A DNA stretch of 64,000 bases, from NCBI GenBank assembly GCA_963971225.1, contig OZ020267.1, forward strand, positions 105,735,892-105,799,891, in the 5' to 3' direction. The stretch is from Melieria omissa. Taxonomy: Eukaryota; Arthropoda; Insecta; Diptera; Ulidiidae. A program made the translations under genes and the position numbers. The notes beneath the pieces were generated by a model, which saw nothing but the letters and a program-made list of their open reading frames with translations, ran no database searches and was not told the DNA's origin. Shown here in pieces: positions 48,325-59,335 of the stretch (positions are counted from its first letter, which is position 1; every line of letters starts with the position of its first letter).

Positions 48325-49866
48325 TTTTATTGATGCTTTTATTGTCATACCAGATCTTAAACTACCAAATAACCCCACATCTCACTTCGTAATTATATAT
48401 CTCTCCATTGGTCCCTCTCTTATTTTTAAACCGTTCTCTAGCCTCGCCTGTTTCACACTTGCAACTGTCCTCTCGTCAACTACACTCATTTTCCTGTCCC
48501 TTATAAGATTGTTGTTGCTTTTCTAACTGTTCAGACAAAAGTTACAATATCACTTTTTTGTTTGATTCTCACTGCCAGCTCACAAACATACCAACACAGC
48601 CTCTCATTTGCCTGCACTCGAGAGAGTTAAGTAGGCTGTGCAGTTTTTTTGTTTAGTTGTTAGTGTCGCCTGAGAATATGCAAAAATGGCCTCCGCCTTG
48701 TGCAAATGACCTAAACTGGCAAAAAACCAACAGTGTCTACAAGCACAACAACAATAACAATTGCAACAACATAAAAAGTGTTGCTAATGGGTTTTGAGTG
48801 TTTTTGACAAGAATTTCTGTTCAAGTTTTTTTGTTTCACTTTTTCTTCTAGTGTCATTAGTGTGTTTTTTCTTGAGTTGTCCTTTTGTCCAGAATTTTTG
48901 TTGTTGGCTATTTAGTGCCGCGCCGAACAAGGCGAGCTTTGCGAGCGGCTTTTGTACACAGAATTTCATAAACGTTTTGCAATTTCAGTTGCAGTGACTG
49001 TGAGCTGCATCGTTTTTTAGCGAGTTATGAAATTTTAAAGTGGTTTCAAATAAATTTGCTATGCTGCAAAATAGGCAGCAATATTCGGTATGAAAAAGTG
49101 GGCTATTTTATGATGCAATTGACCTCAATGGAAAGTTAGATGCTTCTTATCTTCAAATGGATGGTTGTACGTCTGACACAGTCCTTATGGAAAAGTGGCA
49201 TTTCTTTGTAATTTTTGAGGTTTCGTTGCTAATTCATTGGCTTTTCTGATTAAAATGTGAAAGTTTGGAACTATTTATTTTGAAAGGGTTAGATACATAT
49301 CTGCCTTAGTCTGGAGTAGCAAAAAGGCATATAAAATATTTAATATTCCGAAATGTTGGAATTTCAATTTCAGTGCTTCCTTTCACTCTCACATTAAGGC
49401 ATCATTACAACTTTCTGCTCCTCAGCGGCAAATAATCAAAATGCATTTTTGCCGCATTCTCGCTGATGAAATCGCATAACTTGCAGCATGGCAATGCATA
49501 TTCTCCATAGTCCAGGGCCTTCAGCATCACTGCACTGCACACTGTCAAAGGACAGCGAAAAGCTGTCGAAACGTTATGAACGCAGCGCAATTTTCACAGG
49601 CCAGGCCAGTGTCGCCCAAAAAATATACATCAGCAAAGCGAGAAAATATGCGAAATTTTTGCGCGCATACAAAGAATAAATTGCAAATATTGACTAGCAA
49701 TTCCTCAAAGATTACCGACCGCAATTCTCTCAGCTCGAGAAGAAAATAGTTGCAAAAATCATTTAATATATTTGAAGTTTGTGATAGCAATGCACATAAG
49801 TCAAATGCATTGAAAGCTTCGTTTGAAACGCGCTGCGCTGCGCTGTGGAGCGGAGTAAATGTGTCT

Positions 49867-49901
<35 letters not shown>

Positions 49902-50304
49902 CCTGTGTGCGACCACTGCTTCATGCTGGGCACTTTATTTGGGCATTATTGATGCCACTGGCTTTTTGCTCAGATACTTGCCCGCAGTCAAAAGAATATC
50001 TACAAATAAAAATCCTTAAGGACTTTTCGTTGGCACTGCATTACAGACGCAATAAAGCGAAATTATTAGTGTCGGTGTTGCTTTGGTATACGGTGGAGGC
50101 GATTTAATGGCTCTATAGACCAGCCAATGCTGAAATATTTTTATGTTTGTTTGTTTTGAATATTTTGGTATTTTTATTTGAGCTTTTTGGTAATTTTTTA
50201 ATAATTTTTTTTTAAGTGGTTATGGCTATTTTTTCGTTATTAGAAAGAAGAAAGAAGAAAATTGTTTGCGTAAACTGAAAGATAGAAAGAAGAAGAAATA
50301 AATA
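48325..50304. other. Non-coding stretch
   Basis: No gene is recognised. There is a TG microsatellite at about 49864-49898. Frames at 48784-48997 and 49405-49916 overlap on both strands and have no domain signature. Confidence 0.5.
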
Positions 50305-50390
50305 AATAGGTTAGGTAAGACAGGCGGCTTGCTGGTTCTCAGCAAGTACACTCGCAGGCCCCAAAGGCCCATTGTGATGCCCGAGAAATA
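50305..50390 (-). mobile_element. 3'-end scrap of a non-LTR element, minus strand
   Basis: On the minus strand this reads ATCACAATGGGCCTTTGGGG ... CTTACCTAACCTATTT. The same ATCACAATGGGCC and a TTACCTATCCTA end occur in plus orientation at ~51434-51497, after the RNase H frame. It therefore looks like the 3' UTR and terminal CCTAA-type repeat of a related element inserted head to head. Confidence 0.5.
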
Positions 50391-50529
50391 ATATAAATGA
50401 AATAATAAATAAATAAATTTATATAAAGTTAGAACCCCTACAAACATTATAGTTAAGATTGCAGAGTGGGTAAAAACTTTTGACTGCATACTTTTAGGCG
50501 TATTAGAATTTTAAACTTAGGGAGTCTAG

Positions 50530-51497
50530 GTCTTGGCACACGGGAAGTTTTGGACACTTCCTCATCGTGGGAACGCAGGCTCCTATATCAATCCCCCAAA
50601 ATACAGACTACCGTATACCTGCTTTGGCCTTTGACAAAGAATATGATGTCTCCATACCAAACAGACAGGAGTGGTTCGATCGACCTCCGAAGATACGAGA
50701 TGCGATCAAATTTTTCACAGACGGATCTACGCTGGACGGGAAAGTTGGTGGAGGCGTTTTTTCCCCAGACCTTGAGATTGAAATCTCTTTCCGACTTCCG
50801 TATATCAGACAGAGATGATTGCCATCCAGGATTCCACTCTGCACCTGAACCCAACGCCTAACAGAAGGAACCAAGTCTTCATCTTCTCTGACAGCCAAGC
50901 GGCGCTGAAAGCTCTGATTTCGTGCGTGGATAACATAAAGTCTCTCACTGAGTGCCACAGATCTCTAAACGAGATGGGCAAGCACTACAGTATTCACCTA
51001 ATCTGGGTGCCTGGACACCGTAACATTGAAGGTAACTGCAAAGCGGACGAGCTGGCCAGGAAAGGCACGACCACTCATACCGCTGGCCACATTCAGACAT
51101 TGCGCCAGAACGTATGCAATCCGAACAGCTCGGGAGCGTTGGCATAATCTCTCCTCATGCGCAACAGCTAGGCTCACATGGCCGGCATACGACAGGAAGC
51201 GGACTGCGAGTCCAGGAGGACCTCAAAAGGACGGAGATATCCATTTTAACAAGAACCCTCCAGTACACTGGTTAATTGGAGCACACCCCATCAGATACAA
51301 GAGACTTCTGTAGAAGCTGCGACTGTGCTGAAGAGGAAGAAGGCGTACAGCATCTCCTCTGTCACTGCCCAGCACCGCCCCTCGTCCAGATGGCTTGACC
51401 AGGAACAACATAGTTAGCTTAAGCTGTATATGGTATCACAATGGGCCAGTATCTTGCCCTAAGTGAGGGATTTCTGATATCCAACCTTACCTATCCT
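50530..51497 (+). pseudogene. Non-LTR retrotransposon C-terminal end: RNase H and zinc knuckle, frameshifted
   Basis: An RNase H domain is split by a frameshift near 50810. The first part has FFTDGSTLDGKVGGGVFSP (about 50711-50770). The second (50815-51147) has IFSDSQAALKAL, IHLIWVPGHRNIEGNCKADE and LARKGTT. The expected D, D and H catalytic positions are visible. A later frame has CRSCDC...HLLCHCPAP, the C-terminal Cys-His knuckle (~51310-51372). A short 3' UTR follows to ~51497, ending TTACCTATCCTA. RT and endonuclease are absent. The order suggests an I/LOA-type element; the clade cannot be fixed from this end. Confidence 0.78.
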
Positions 51498-51498
51498 A

Positions 51499-51787
51499 GG
51501 CAGCCGCCGTAGCTCAGCTGGCTAGTACGTTTGGGCCGCGAGTCAAGACTCCGCGAGTTCAATACTCCGTTGCGTTAACACCGAAAAAAAAGAAAAACAA
51601 CAATTTTTTTTCGGCGGCTGTCCTCTCAGCAGGAAATGGCAAACCTCTGAGAGTAAAATTGCTTATGAAAAAGCTCCCAACTCGCCGTTCGGAATCGGCA
51701 TAAAACTGTAGGTCCCTTCCAGCCTTGTAAAAAACATTCGCCTTAGTCTCGTAATCGGGCTGTCTTGCCAGTCAAGAAGAAGAAGAA
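51499..51787 (+). mobile_element. tRNA-derived SINE (copy 3), AAG-tailed
   Basis: Starts GCAGCCGCCGTAGCTCAGCT (A box), with GAGTTCAATACTC as the B-box-like part ~45 bp later. The shared body follows, then GGGCTGTCTTGCCAGTCAAG and an (AAG)n tail. CCTAGG(C) is found just before (51495) and just after (51788), a probable 5-7 bp target duplication. Lies directly after the 3' end of the RNase H fragment. Confidence 0.87.
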
Positions 51788-51879
51788 CCTAGGCTGACTT
51801 GAACCGACTAAGTATGAAATAAAATTATTAAATTAAAAATTAAAACAATATTTTTCGTTTATTTGCATGGACCAAAAAT

Positions 51880-52255
51880 GACATACCCCCCCAAAAAAAA
51901 ATCACAAAGCTTCAAAAGATGATCCAGTGTGACTCAAAAAATCGAGGGCTTCAAGTGGTATTCAACTAAGCTTTGAAACTTTTTTATATTATTTTTTACA
52001 AAAACCAAAAAATACTAAAATCAATAAATACTTTAGTATTATAATTTAAATATTTTTGGCATTTTGCATTCCCCCAAAAAAAAATCACACAGCATTAAGA
52101 GATGATCCAGTGTGGCTCTAAAAAATTGAACGCTTGAAGTGTTTTTCAACTGAGCTTTAAAACTTTTTTGTATTATTTTGTACAAAAACATAAAATACAA
52201 AAATCAATATTTACTTTAATATTATAATTTAAATATTTCTGTCTAAATTTAATGC
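51880..52255. repeat. Two-copy tandem duplication, 183-bp period
   Basis: ATCACAAAG at 51901 and ATCACACAG at 52084 mark two units. Shared blocks in register include AGATGATCCAGTGTG, TTCAACT(A/G)AGCTTT, AACTTTTTT(A/G)TATTATTTT and AGTATTATAATTTAAATATTT. Divergence is about 10-15%. Non-coding. Confidence 0.85.
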
Positions 52256-53500
52256 GTCTAAAAAATATTTAAAATTTGTTAAATTCCTTAACCACTTTCA
52301 AAAACTATAAAACGCTTATTTCAAGTGCAGTCAACTTCAGCCACATTAATTTCAGGAAGAAATGATTCTTATTTTAAAAAATTTGTTAACTATATAGAAC
52401 ACTGAATCCCTACAACTTATAAAGAAAGTACTAAGAATGCTGAAAATATTAAATGACCGCTTCACACAATGCAAAACAGCTGCAGAACGCAAGCAAATGT
52501 AAAAGCCAAATCTAAAAAAGCTAAAACAACTACTTTTGCGTTTTTACAAAATCAAATTAACAACAACAAAATACAAAACATTAAAACCAACAAAATCAAC
52601 TAAGCATGAAATACCGTCATCACTCAATCAAACTCAGAACATACTCGTACACTCGAAAGAATATCGAACACCCCGGCAACTACATTCTAACGAACAACTT
52701 TTCTCTTTTTTGTTTTTTCCCTTTCTCTCACCAGCTCGGACGCTGTGGCGCCCAATGCAGGCAACAAACAATCACGCTTAATTAAACCAATTAATAAAAG
52801 TCACCGACGCACACGCCCGCACACACCGGCTAAACGTTTTGCCACATCAACGCCGACACGCGCTGTGCCCGCGGCGCATGCCGCACGCATGTTTCGCTGG
52901 GATTATTAAATACCTTGCGGTGAAAAATTGTAACGTCTAACAGCTGCTAACAGAAAACGCTGCACGCTCGAAACACTTTGCTGCCATTGCTGCTGTTGAC
53001 TGTTGTTGATGTTGCTGCCTGGAGGCAACACATGACACAATGAGTTTTTGTTGGCGCTGCTAATAGTAACCGCTGCCCGCTGGCGTTGACGTTACACTTC
53101 GACACATCGACAACAATGAACTGAAATACTAACCGGCCAATTGTTGTGCGCACATTTGGAGCCAAAAATATCAACAACAACAACATTAATGGAAAAAGTA
53201 TTCATAGTCATGTGAACAGGAATAAGTGGCGCTAGCGAAATTGTCTGAAAGTGTTGGGACATTCATTATGTGTGCACTTGTTTTGCGCTAAGTTTGGCTT
53301 TGCTTAAGTGTTGCTGTGGTTTCTGTTAATTTTGTTAATTTTTCTTTTTAACATATTCATGTCAAATTGCTGCCATATGTTGTGCTGTGAAATGAGTTAT
53401 GTAAAATTTAATGTACAAAATTAATGATTTGGCTATTAATTTTCGTTGGGGATGTGCTGGGTGAAAGTCCTTGAAATATTATAGAATGCTATTAGACAGC
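52256..53500. other. Non-coding stretch
   Basis: No gene is recognised. Around 52740-53200 the sequence is more GC-rich, but no frame shows a domain. Confidence 0.5.
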
Positions 53501-53504
53501 TGGT

Positions 53505-54235
53505 GTAGCTGATGTATAGAATTGAGAGAAGAAATTCTAGAGCTGAGAAAAATGTACTTCCCCCTTGGCCCGTCATTAACCCGACCATCTGCCTGCAGTC
53601 CCTTCTGCCTAGTGACAAAAGAAACTGTGAGCATTTGTCGGATATGGCGGGAAGCACAAGTTTCATTCTGCCTGCCATGCTCGCTCTTGGGTCATAGTGA
53701 CCTATTCGTTAAAAGTGGCTTTGATGGCTGCAGATGGGAGTGGCAGAACAGGCTCAGGGCCGAAAACAATCAGCCTCAGAGCCCATTCTAGTTAAGGAAT
53801 CCGAGGTGTCGTTACCCGCAATTCCTGCGTGTCCCGGGACCCAGGTAAGCATCAAGCTATTGTATTTGCCGACATAATTAAGCCTGGATTTGCAGCACTT
53901 GACTAGCGTAGAAGTGGTTAGAGAGATGTCCAGGCCATAAGCGCAGCTTGGCTGTCGCTACAGACACAGATAGACCTGCCTCTCCACCTACTTTCTATGA
54001 CAAAGTTTATCGCCTCAAGTATCGCACGCACCTCTGCCTGAAACACAGATGCGTGCGAGCCTAGGGCAAAGAACCGTCTAGTCACCGTGGATTCAACGAA
54101 GACCCCAGAGCCAGAACCTTCTTCCGTTCTGGAGCCGTGAATATACGGAATCAGTGCTTACCGGCTCATCCTCAGGATGAGAGAGGTACTTAATTCCGGT
54201 CAAAGGTGAGCAGCTCTATGGATCTGGGGTTGTTT
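53505..54235 (-). pseudogene. Decayed non-LTR retrotransposon RNase H end, minus strand
   Basis: Minus-strand translation gives fragments in order. GSGVFVES, ASVFQAEV and SICVCSDSQAALMAW lie at about 54130-53940 (RNase H with the Glu and Asp motifs). A degraded counterpart of the WVPGH region (PGSRDT) and AIKATFNE follow at about 53830-53700. CRQMVGLMTGQG near 53590 resembles the conserved C-terminal region of LOA/I-type ORF2. Several stops and shifts interrupt it. It differs clearly from the copies at 40.6 and 50.5 kb, so it is a third, older lineage. Confidence 0.68.
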
Positions 54236-54309
54236 TAAGAGAAGACAAATTTGGTTTAGAGTTGTTGCTGACTTCTCTAAGTTCGTTTTGGATTTTGCTT
54301 GATTAGTCT

Positions 54310-54645
54310 TAACCACTTCAATTACTCAGCGCAAACGCAGTCAAAAACCAACAATCGCATTATTTACAAATTTACACTTGTTACTACTTTACACTACTAC
54401 TATTGTACGTTCCTCTTTGCTTGCTCAACACAGACTCATCTCTCTCTCTCTGCGCTGCACACTGCTGCTTTTTATACTTGTTTGTTTATCATGCCGATGG
54501 TTCTTGCACATTCCATTACCTTTCGCGAACCATCCCTGCCATATCGGCATTATAGCATGCCTACCGTACTTCAAAGTGCATGCCTAAAAGTATGCTCGTA
54601 AAAGCATTCATGCATAGCACTGCACAGAGTGCCTCATCGTTACCA
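54310..54645 (-). mobile_element. Truncated copy of the 7.35-kb LTR family
   Basis: Same order of blocks as 7353-7757: TAACGATGAGGCACTCTGTG, AGTACGGTAGG, TATAAAAAGCAGCAGTG (TATA box) and GTAATTGAAGTGGTT. The last ~50 bp of the LTR (minus-strand 3' end) is missing at ~54310, and a ~30-bp stretch present in the other copy is absent. It abuts the RNase H fragment. Confidence 0.7.
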
Positions 54646-56100
54646 TATTAATCACTCAAAAAATGTTTACATAAAGCAGATATCTTGGTGTTTTAACCCC
54701 AAAAGTCCTTAAGTACAACCTACGTTGCCAAGTTGAACAGAAATGTTAAGAAAAAAGGCTATCACCTCAATAAGTGTTTTCAATCTTGCAAAATCATTAA
54801 CAGTTGGCTGTGATGTTTCTTCCACCAGAGACCCAAAATTTGGTAGTTCATGCAAAAATTTGTATAATCATTATTTACCTTAAAGCTAAATTTGTGCAAC
54901 TCAAAAAGGATCTTCGAAAAGCTTAAAATTAATTTTATTTTTTTTTTTTTTTATTTTATTAAAATAATTAAATTTCTAAATTACTTATTAGAAAAGTTTA
55001 AAAATCGACCATCAAAAGAGCAGCAACACTGCTGCCAGCCGAACAGTTCGTTTCATTAATCAATTGAAGCCGCAAATTCGACTCCACCCGCTAACGCGCT
55101 TTTGTATTGCAAATCAGGTGAAATGAGTCAAGCAGCTTTTAAGCTCATTTAATAAAATCGTTAAACACACACACACACCCACACATACGCACTCGTTTCC
55201 GCCCACGCACGCACACACACACTGTTGTTTACCCGCATTACCACTAATTTACGTTTAAATTGTGTTTTGTATCTCTAAACGTTTTGGCTTTTACAGCTTT
55301 AAACTTTGCAGGTAAACCGCACAAACCAAAATTTCACATTTACAAACTTATTAAATGCGTAAGCATACAAATATACAGGTTTAAGTGGCTGTGTATATGT
55401 GTGTGTGCGCTGCATGCCTGTGGGAAATTAATGGATTTTTCGTATGCTGCTATGTTTCATTTTTAAATAAATATATATTACATACATACAAATAATAATT
55501 TAACTTTATGTTAGTTTTATAAAAATAATAAATTAATAAATATACTTAGAAGATTTACATTTCCTATTAACACTTTCTGATTTTAATTATGGCGCATTGA
55601 GGGCGTGTCTAGAAACTTTCAGTTAACCCACAAATAGACCAGAAAAAAACAACAACAACCACATATTCAACAACATTCATCTACCTACACATCTAACTAA
55701 CGCAACCCGTACGGCGCCGTTCTCCTCAAATCACGGCACACGTCCATTGTTTGCAAAGAAATTAATTATTAAAAAAAAAGTTGCGTGCTGCTGTTTGACT
55801 CAGTTGTACTCTAATAGTTTTTGCAGATTGAAGCGCTGGTGTAAGGCTTCATTATACATGGACACACATACACACACAAACTCGTACATATGCATATGTG
55901 TGCAAAGATACATCATAATCAATGCTGACAGCAATGGCAGTAGACAACATGCTGACAACGTTGCTGACTGACATCACATGGACATGCACACCTCGATTTA
56001 GTTGTATTCGTTAGCAGGAAGAATTTTTTTTTAACATTAGTTAGAGTTGTTATGTCATGCTTTCACTTAACATTTAACATAATTTAGGAAAAATGTTTTA
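54646..56100. other. Non-coding stretch
   Basis: No gene is recognised. CA tracts lie at about 55165-55180 and 55205-55221, and a poly-T tract at 54936-54953. Confidence 0.5.
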
Positions 56101-56257
56101 CTTTGCTAGAGATTTTATTAGCTAAACGATTGGAGGACACATATGCCTATCTGTATATGTTGATTAGATGAACTGACAGACAAACGGATATACGAACGTT
56201 CAAAAAAACGATAAGCACAGAGGTGGATGAGTGTAAAAACAAATAGAATGACAAATA
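56101..56257. repeat. Degenerate left part of the GAYGAAT-type tandem array
   Basis: Sequence such as ACAGACAAACGGATATACGAACG resembles the better-preserved ~167-bp units at 58431-59330. Similar text also lies at 56510-56760, between the MITE and the ORF1 element. Unit borders cannot be drawn. Confidence 0.4.
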
Positions 56258-56505
56258 TCTGTGGTCAAAAGCAATAACCGCTTAACTCGACTTAAGAAGA
56301 AATTGAGATATGGATGCCACCACGTTCCCTTCACTGTGTTCTACGTTTGTGTAAAATCAGGGAGTTCGTAACTTTAAAATAAAAAAAGTTATTAATAAAA
56401 ACCTATTCGCATTCCCATAAAGAACACACTACGCCTTAAACTTTAAAACGAGATTGCTCGAAACAGCAATTTTCGACTTACGCAGTTATTGCTTTTGACC
56501 ACAGA
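56258..56505. mobile_element. MITE with ~25-bp inverted ends
   Basis: TCTGTGGTCAAAAGCAATAA at the left and TTATTGCTTTTGACCACAGA at the right are perfect inverted partners, and similarity continues inward (CCGCTTAA versus CTGCGTAA; GTCGA in both). TA (or ATAT) lies on both sides. The length is ~248 bp with no coding capacity. TA target and short size suggest a Tc1/mariner-superfamily derivative. Confidence 0.85.
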
Positions 56506-56767
56506 TATATGGACAGAGGGACAAAAAATTCGTCCAGCTTTTGTACTGAGCCATCGATGAACAAATGAAAGGACGGAGGAATAAATGGATGAATTAATAG
56601 ACAGACAGTTGTAAAAGGATGATGACGAATAGACAAATGAACGGTTAGACGAACGGGTAGACGAGAGCGAAACTTATTGCATTAACAAACAATCAAATAA
56701 ACCAGAAAATAACATACGAACAGACAGAACAATAGTCTAGCAAATTAAGGAATGAGTTGACAAAGGA

Positions 56768-57973
56768 CTACAAAAACCCATAGGTAGATATATATATAAA
56801 TAAGACGGGTCCCACTGATGTTGGTCCTGGCGTCTTGTCACTCGTCCGTTCTGTCGTCTTGTCAGTCCGAGTGACGGTTAGCGTCCGCCCGCTAATACGC
56901 GGCCGGTCCTCGCTCACCTTTGCCAGTGCCTGTCTACTGGTGGAGGGTCTCTCCTCATCCACCCTTACGTTGGACGTCTTCGTCTCCGTACCGCCTCCGC
57001 CGGTCACCAACGACTTGGCCCCCTGCTCTCGACGCAACCTGAACTGAACCCTTCCCAACTCAAAGAAGGGAAGGTTCTTCAGTGCAGAGAGCTGAGTCAC
57101 TGAGGGATCGTCGATGGCCAGCGTCAACGTTGTTCCCTGCGCCGCGATAGACCTGTTCAGTACCTTCCAGTTTCCTGTCGGTAGTGAACGGTTCTGCGTT
57201 CGAAGCATTCGAAGAATATCTTCGGCCGGTAGGGAGCAGCCTGGGAAAAACGCGGTGGCTACGCTGGGTTTGGGAATTTCGTTTCCCTCTACCAGTTTCA
57301 CCTTCTTTTCCACCAGCTGGGTCTTCGTCATTATCCCTTCCAGCCAATTCTTCGACGCCTCATCGGCGCAGTTTACAATGATCCACCCTGGCTTGAAGGA
57401 GCATCCCTGGAACCTGATTTGAGGTCCATCAAAGGGGAGCTTACGCAGCTCCTCCTTGATGGCCCCCTCAATTGCTCTATGCTCCTCCAAGTTTAGGTGG
57501 ACAGCCGGGAATTCGTCCGGTACAATTCCCACCTTGATGGCCGCTGCAGCTTCAGCGAAGGACGGGCTAAACTTCGTCCTTTTCGATACGGGTTGCGCCG
57601 TATCTCTTTTGCTGCCACCATCGGTCTCGTCCGTGTTAGTCGGCTCTTCTAGGACAGTTTTTAGAGCCTCATCGTAGGTCTTACCTGCCGCCATCAGCTT
57701 CCTCAGCCTCTTCTTCTGAGAAGTCGTTAGCCGCTTTCTCTTTAGAGAGATGGCCTCGGTAGCTTTTACCAGTGCAGGTAATCCTATGGATGAAGCCCCT
57801 CCAACCGCCATAGTTGACGCTGTGGTCACACTCACGTGTGAGCAATCACTGCTCACACTACTCCTAGCCGATCGGTCTCTCCGATCGCTAGTCATAGTTT
57901 CAGCCATCTGCTGATCGTTAACGTCAGTCTGTCCGACGTCTTTTCCATCCGAGGCATGTGTTAAGGAACTCAT
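56768..57973 (-). CDS. ORF1 protein of a LOA-like non-LTR retrotransposon (DUF4780-type)
   Basis: Probably the RNA-binding or assembly partner of the element. Translation from ATG 57971-57973 (MSSLTHASDG) gives 401 residues with no stop; a TAG lies just upstream in frame, which supports this start. Ser/Thr-rich N-terminus; a basic stretch KRKRLTTSQKKRLRKLM at about 77-94; and a globular part at about 160-315 with QIRFQGCSFKPGWIIVNC, ATAFFPG, LTLAIDDPS and ELGRVQFRLRRE. This matches what I know of DUF4780, found in dipteran retrotransposon ORF1s. The last ~12 residues (LFIYISTYGFL) come from sequence beyond the element. No Cys-His knuckles are present. ORF2 is absent, so it cannot move alone. 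Confidence 0.82.
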   Translation of the reverse strand: MSSLTHASDGKDVGQTDVNDQQMAETMTSDRRDRSARSSVSSDCSHVSVTTASTMAVGGASSIGLPALVKATEAISLKRKRLTTSQKKRLRKLMAAGKTYDEALKTVLEEPTNTDETDGGSKRDTAQPVSKRTKFSPSFAEAAAAIKVGIVPDEFPAVHLNLEEHRAIEGAIKEELRKLPFDGPQIRFQGCSFKPGWIIVNCADEASKNWLEGIMTKTQLVEKKVKLVEGNEIPKPSVATAFFPGCSLPAEDILRMLRTQNRSLPTGNWKVLNRSIAAQGTTLTLAIDDPSVTQLSALKNLPFFELGRVQFRLRREQGAKSLVTGGGGTETKTSNVRVDEERPSTSRQALAKVSEDRPRISGRTLTVTRTDKTTERTSDKTPGPTSVGPVLFIYISTYGFL

Positions 57974-58432
57974 CTCATCTGGTTCGTTGGCCACCTACTC
58001 CGACGAGGCTTTTCGGTGGCCTATCAATAAGTGGGGTCGGGGAGGTCACCCATAGCAGAGCCCCATGCCATAGGAAGTCCAGAAATACTACCCGAGGTGG
58101 ACAGGTATCGGGTAGGCTCCGTAGTAATACAGCCGGTATACCCCCTGGCTGCAAACCATCCAATGGGCACGGGTCGCATGACACCCTGGATTAGGGGGTG
58201 GGGGAGGAAGTATGGATAGATGGGACTCAGGTGTAAGGGGATATTGGAAATGGGACGTGACTAGTTAGCCAGCCACCAAGGGTATAGACAAGACCGTACC
58301 CCGGTGGCTGTTTCCAGCGGCCACCACGAGGAGGTCTAGTCACATTCCGCCAGTTCATCCACCACCGCCAGCTGGTCTACCCGGCTGGTAGTAGCGGAAG
58401 AGTGGGCAGCAGACCGCCTGGATGTGTATCGA
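56790..58432 (-). mobile_element. LOA-like retrotransposon 5' part: leader plus ORF1, lacking ORF2
   Basis: Minus-strand block with a much higher GC content than its surroundings. It holds a ~450-bp leader (58432-57974) and ORF1, then stops within the ORF1 C-terminal region. AT-rich TTATTTATATATATATC follows, then degenerate satellite-like sequence. Both sides carry the same type of tandem repeat, so it inserted into that array. Non-LTR copies normally lose their 5' end; here the 5' end is kept and the 3' end lost. Confidence 0.75.
57974..58432 (-). other. 5' leader of the LOA-like element
   Basis: GC-rich sequence upstream of ORF1 with many stops in all frames, beginning near 58432 where the tandem array starts. 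It probably holds the internal promoter that non-LTR elements carry in the leader, but no specific site can be named. The leader ends in ACACATCCAGGCGG-like sequence at the 58.4-kb border. Confidence 0.5.
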
Positions 58433-59335
58433 TGGATACACAAATGCATAGATAAACAAATATACTAAGAAATGGACGAAAGAATGGATGAATGGGCCTT
58501 CGAAAGGGAAAACCAACAGTTAGATGAGCAAATCGATAGATTTATGGATAAAAGACAATGATGACCTATACACCACTAGATGAACCAAAAGACAGACGCA
58601 TAGTTGGGTGGATACACAAATGCATAGATGAACAAATATACTAACAAATGGACGAACGAATTTACGAAAGGAAAAACCAACAGCTAGATGAGAAAATAGA
58701 TTGATTTATGGATAAAATACAAAGCTAATCTATGGACCAATAGATGAAATGAAAGACAGACGCATAGATGGATGAATTGTAAACGAATAGACGAACGAAT
58801 AAACTAACAAATGGACGAATGCATTGACGTATGGGCAAAAGTTGGATGAGCAAATATTAGATTGATTAATGGATAAAAGACAAAGCCGACCTATGGATAG
58901 ATAGATTGACTGAAGGAGCAGCGCATAGCTAGCTGGATACAAAAACGAATAGACGTACGAATGAACTAATAAATCAACGCAAAAATGTAAGAAGGGGTTG
59001 ACGAATGAAAAATCAAATGGTCAGATGAGCAAATAGATTGATTTATGGATAAAAGATCAGAATGACTTATCGACCAATAGATGAACATTCGTATAAGTAG
59101 ATGGATATAGAAATGAATAAACGAACAAGCAAACTAACAAATTGACGAAAATATGAAACGATTGGGTTGACGAATGCGAAAAGAAACGGTTGGATTAGCA
59201 AATAGATACCAAATAGACGGATTTATGGGTAAAAGACAAAGCTGAGCTATTGACCAACAGGTTTAACGAAGGACAGATGCACAGATGGACGTATAGATTG
59301 ATGAATGGTAGAACAGAAACAGGATTAGATAAACT
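58433..59335. repeat. Satellite-like tandem array, ~167-bp unit, about five units
   Basis: Units start at roughly 58440, 58610, 58778, 58940, 59105 and 59285. Each contains TAAACTAACAAATGGACGAA, GATGAGCAAATAGATTGATT, TATGGATAAAAGACAAAGC, ACCAATAGATGAA and AGACAGACGCATAGATGGAT or close variants. Spacing is 160-183 bp. Local similarity falls to the right and the sequence fades into degenerate GATA/GAAY text by ~59650. Reading frames are short. Confidence 0.82.

Noticed and set aside
57974..57994. GTG start seven codons upstream for the ORF1 protein
   Set aside because: Eukaryotic initiation normally uses ATG; the first ATG is 57971-57973, just after an in-frame TAG.
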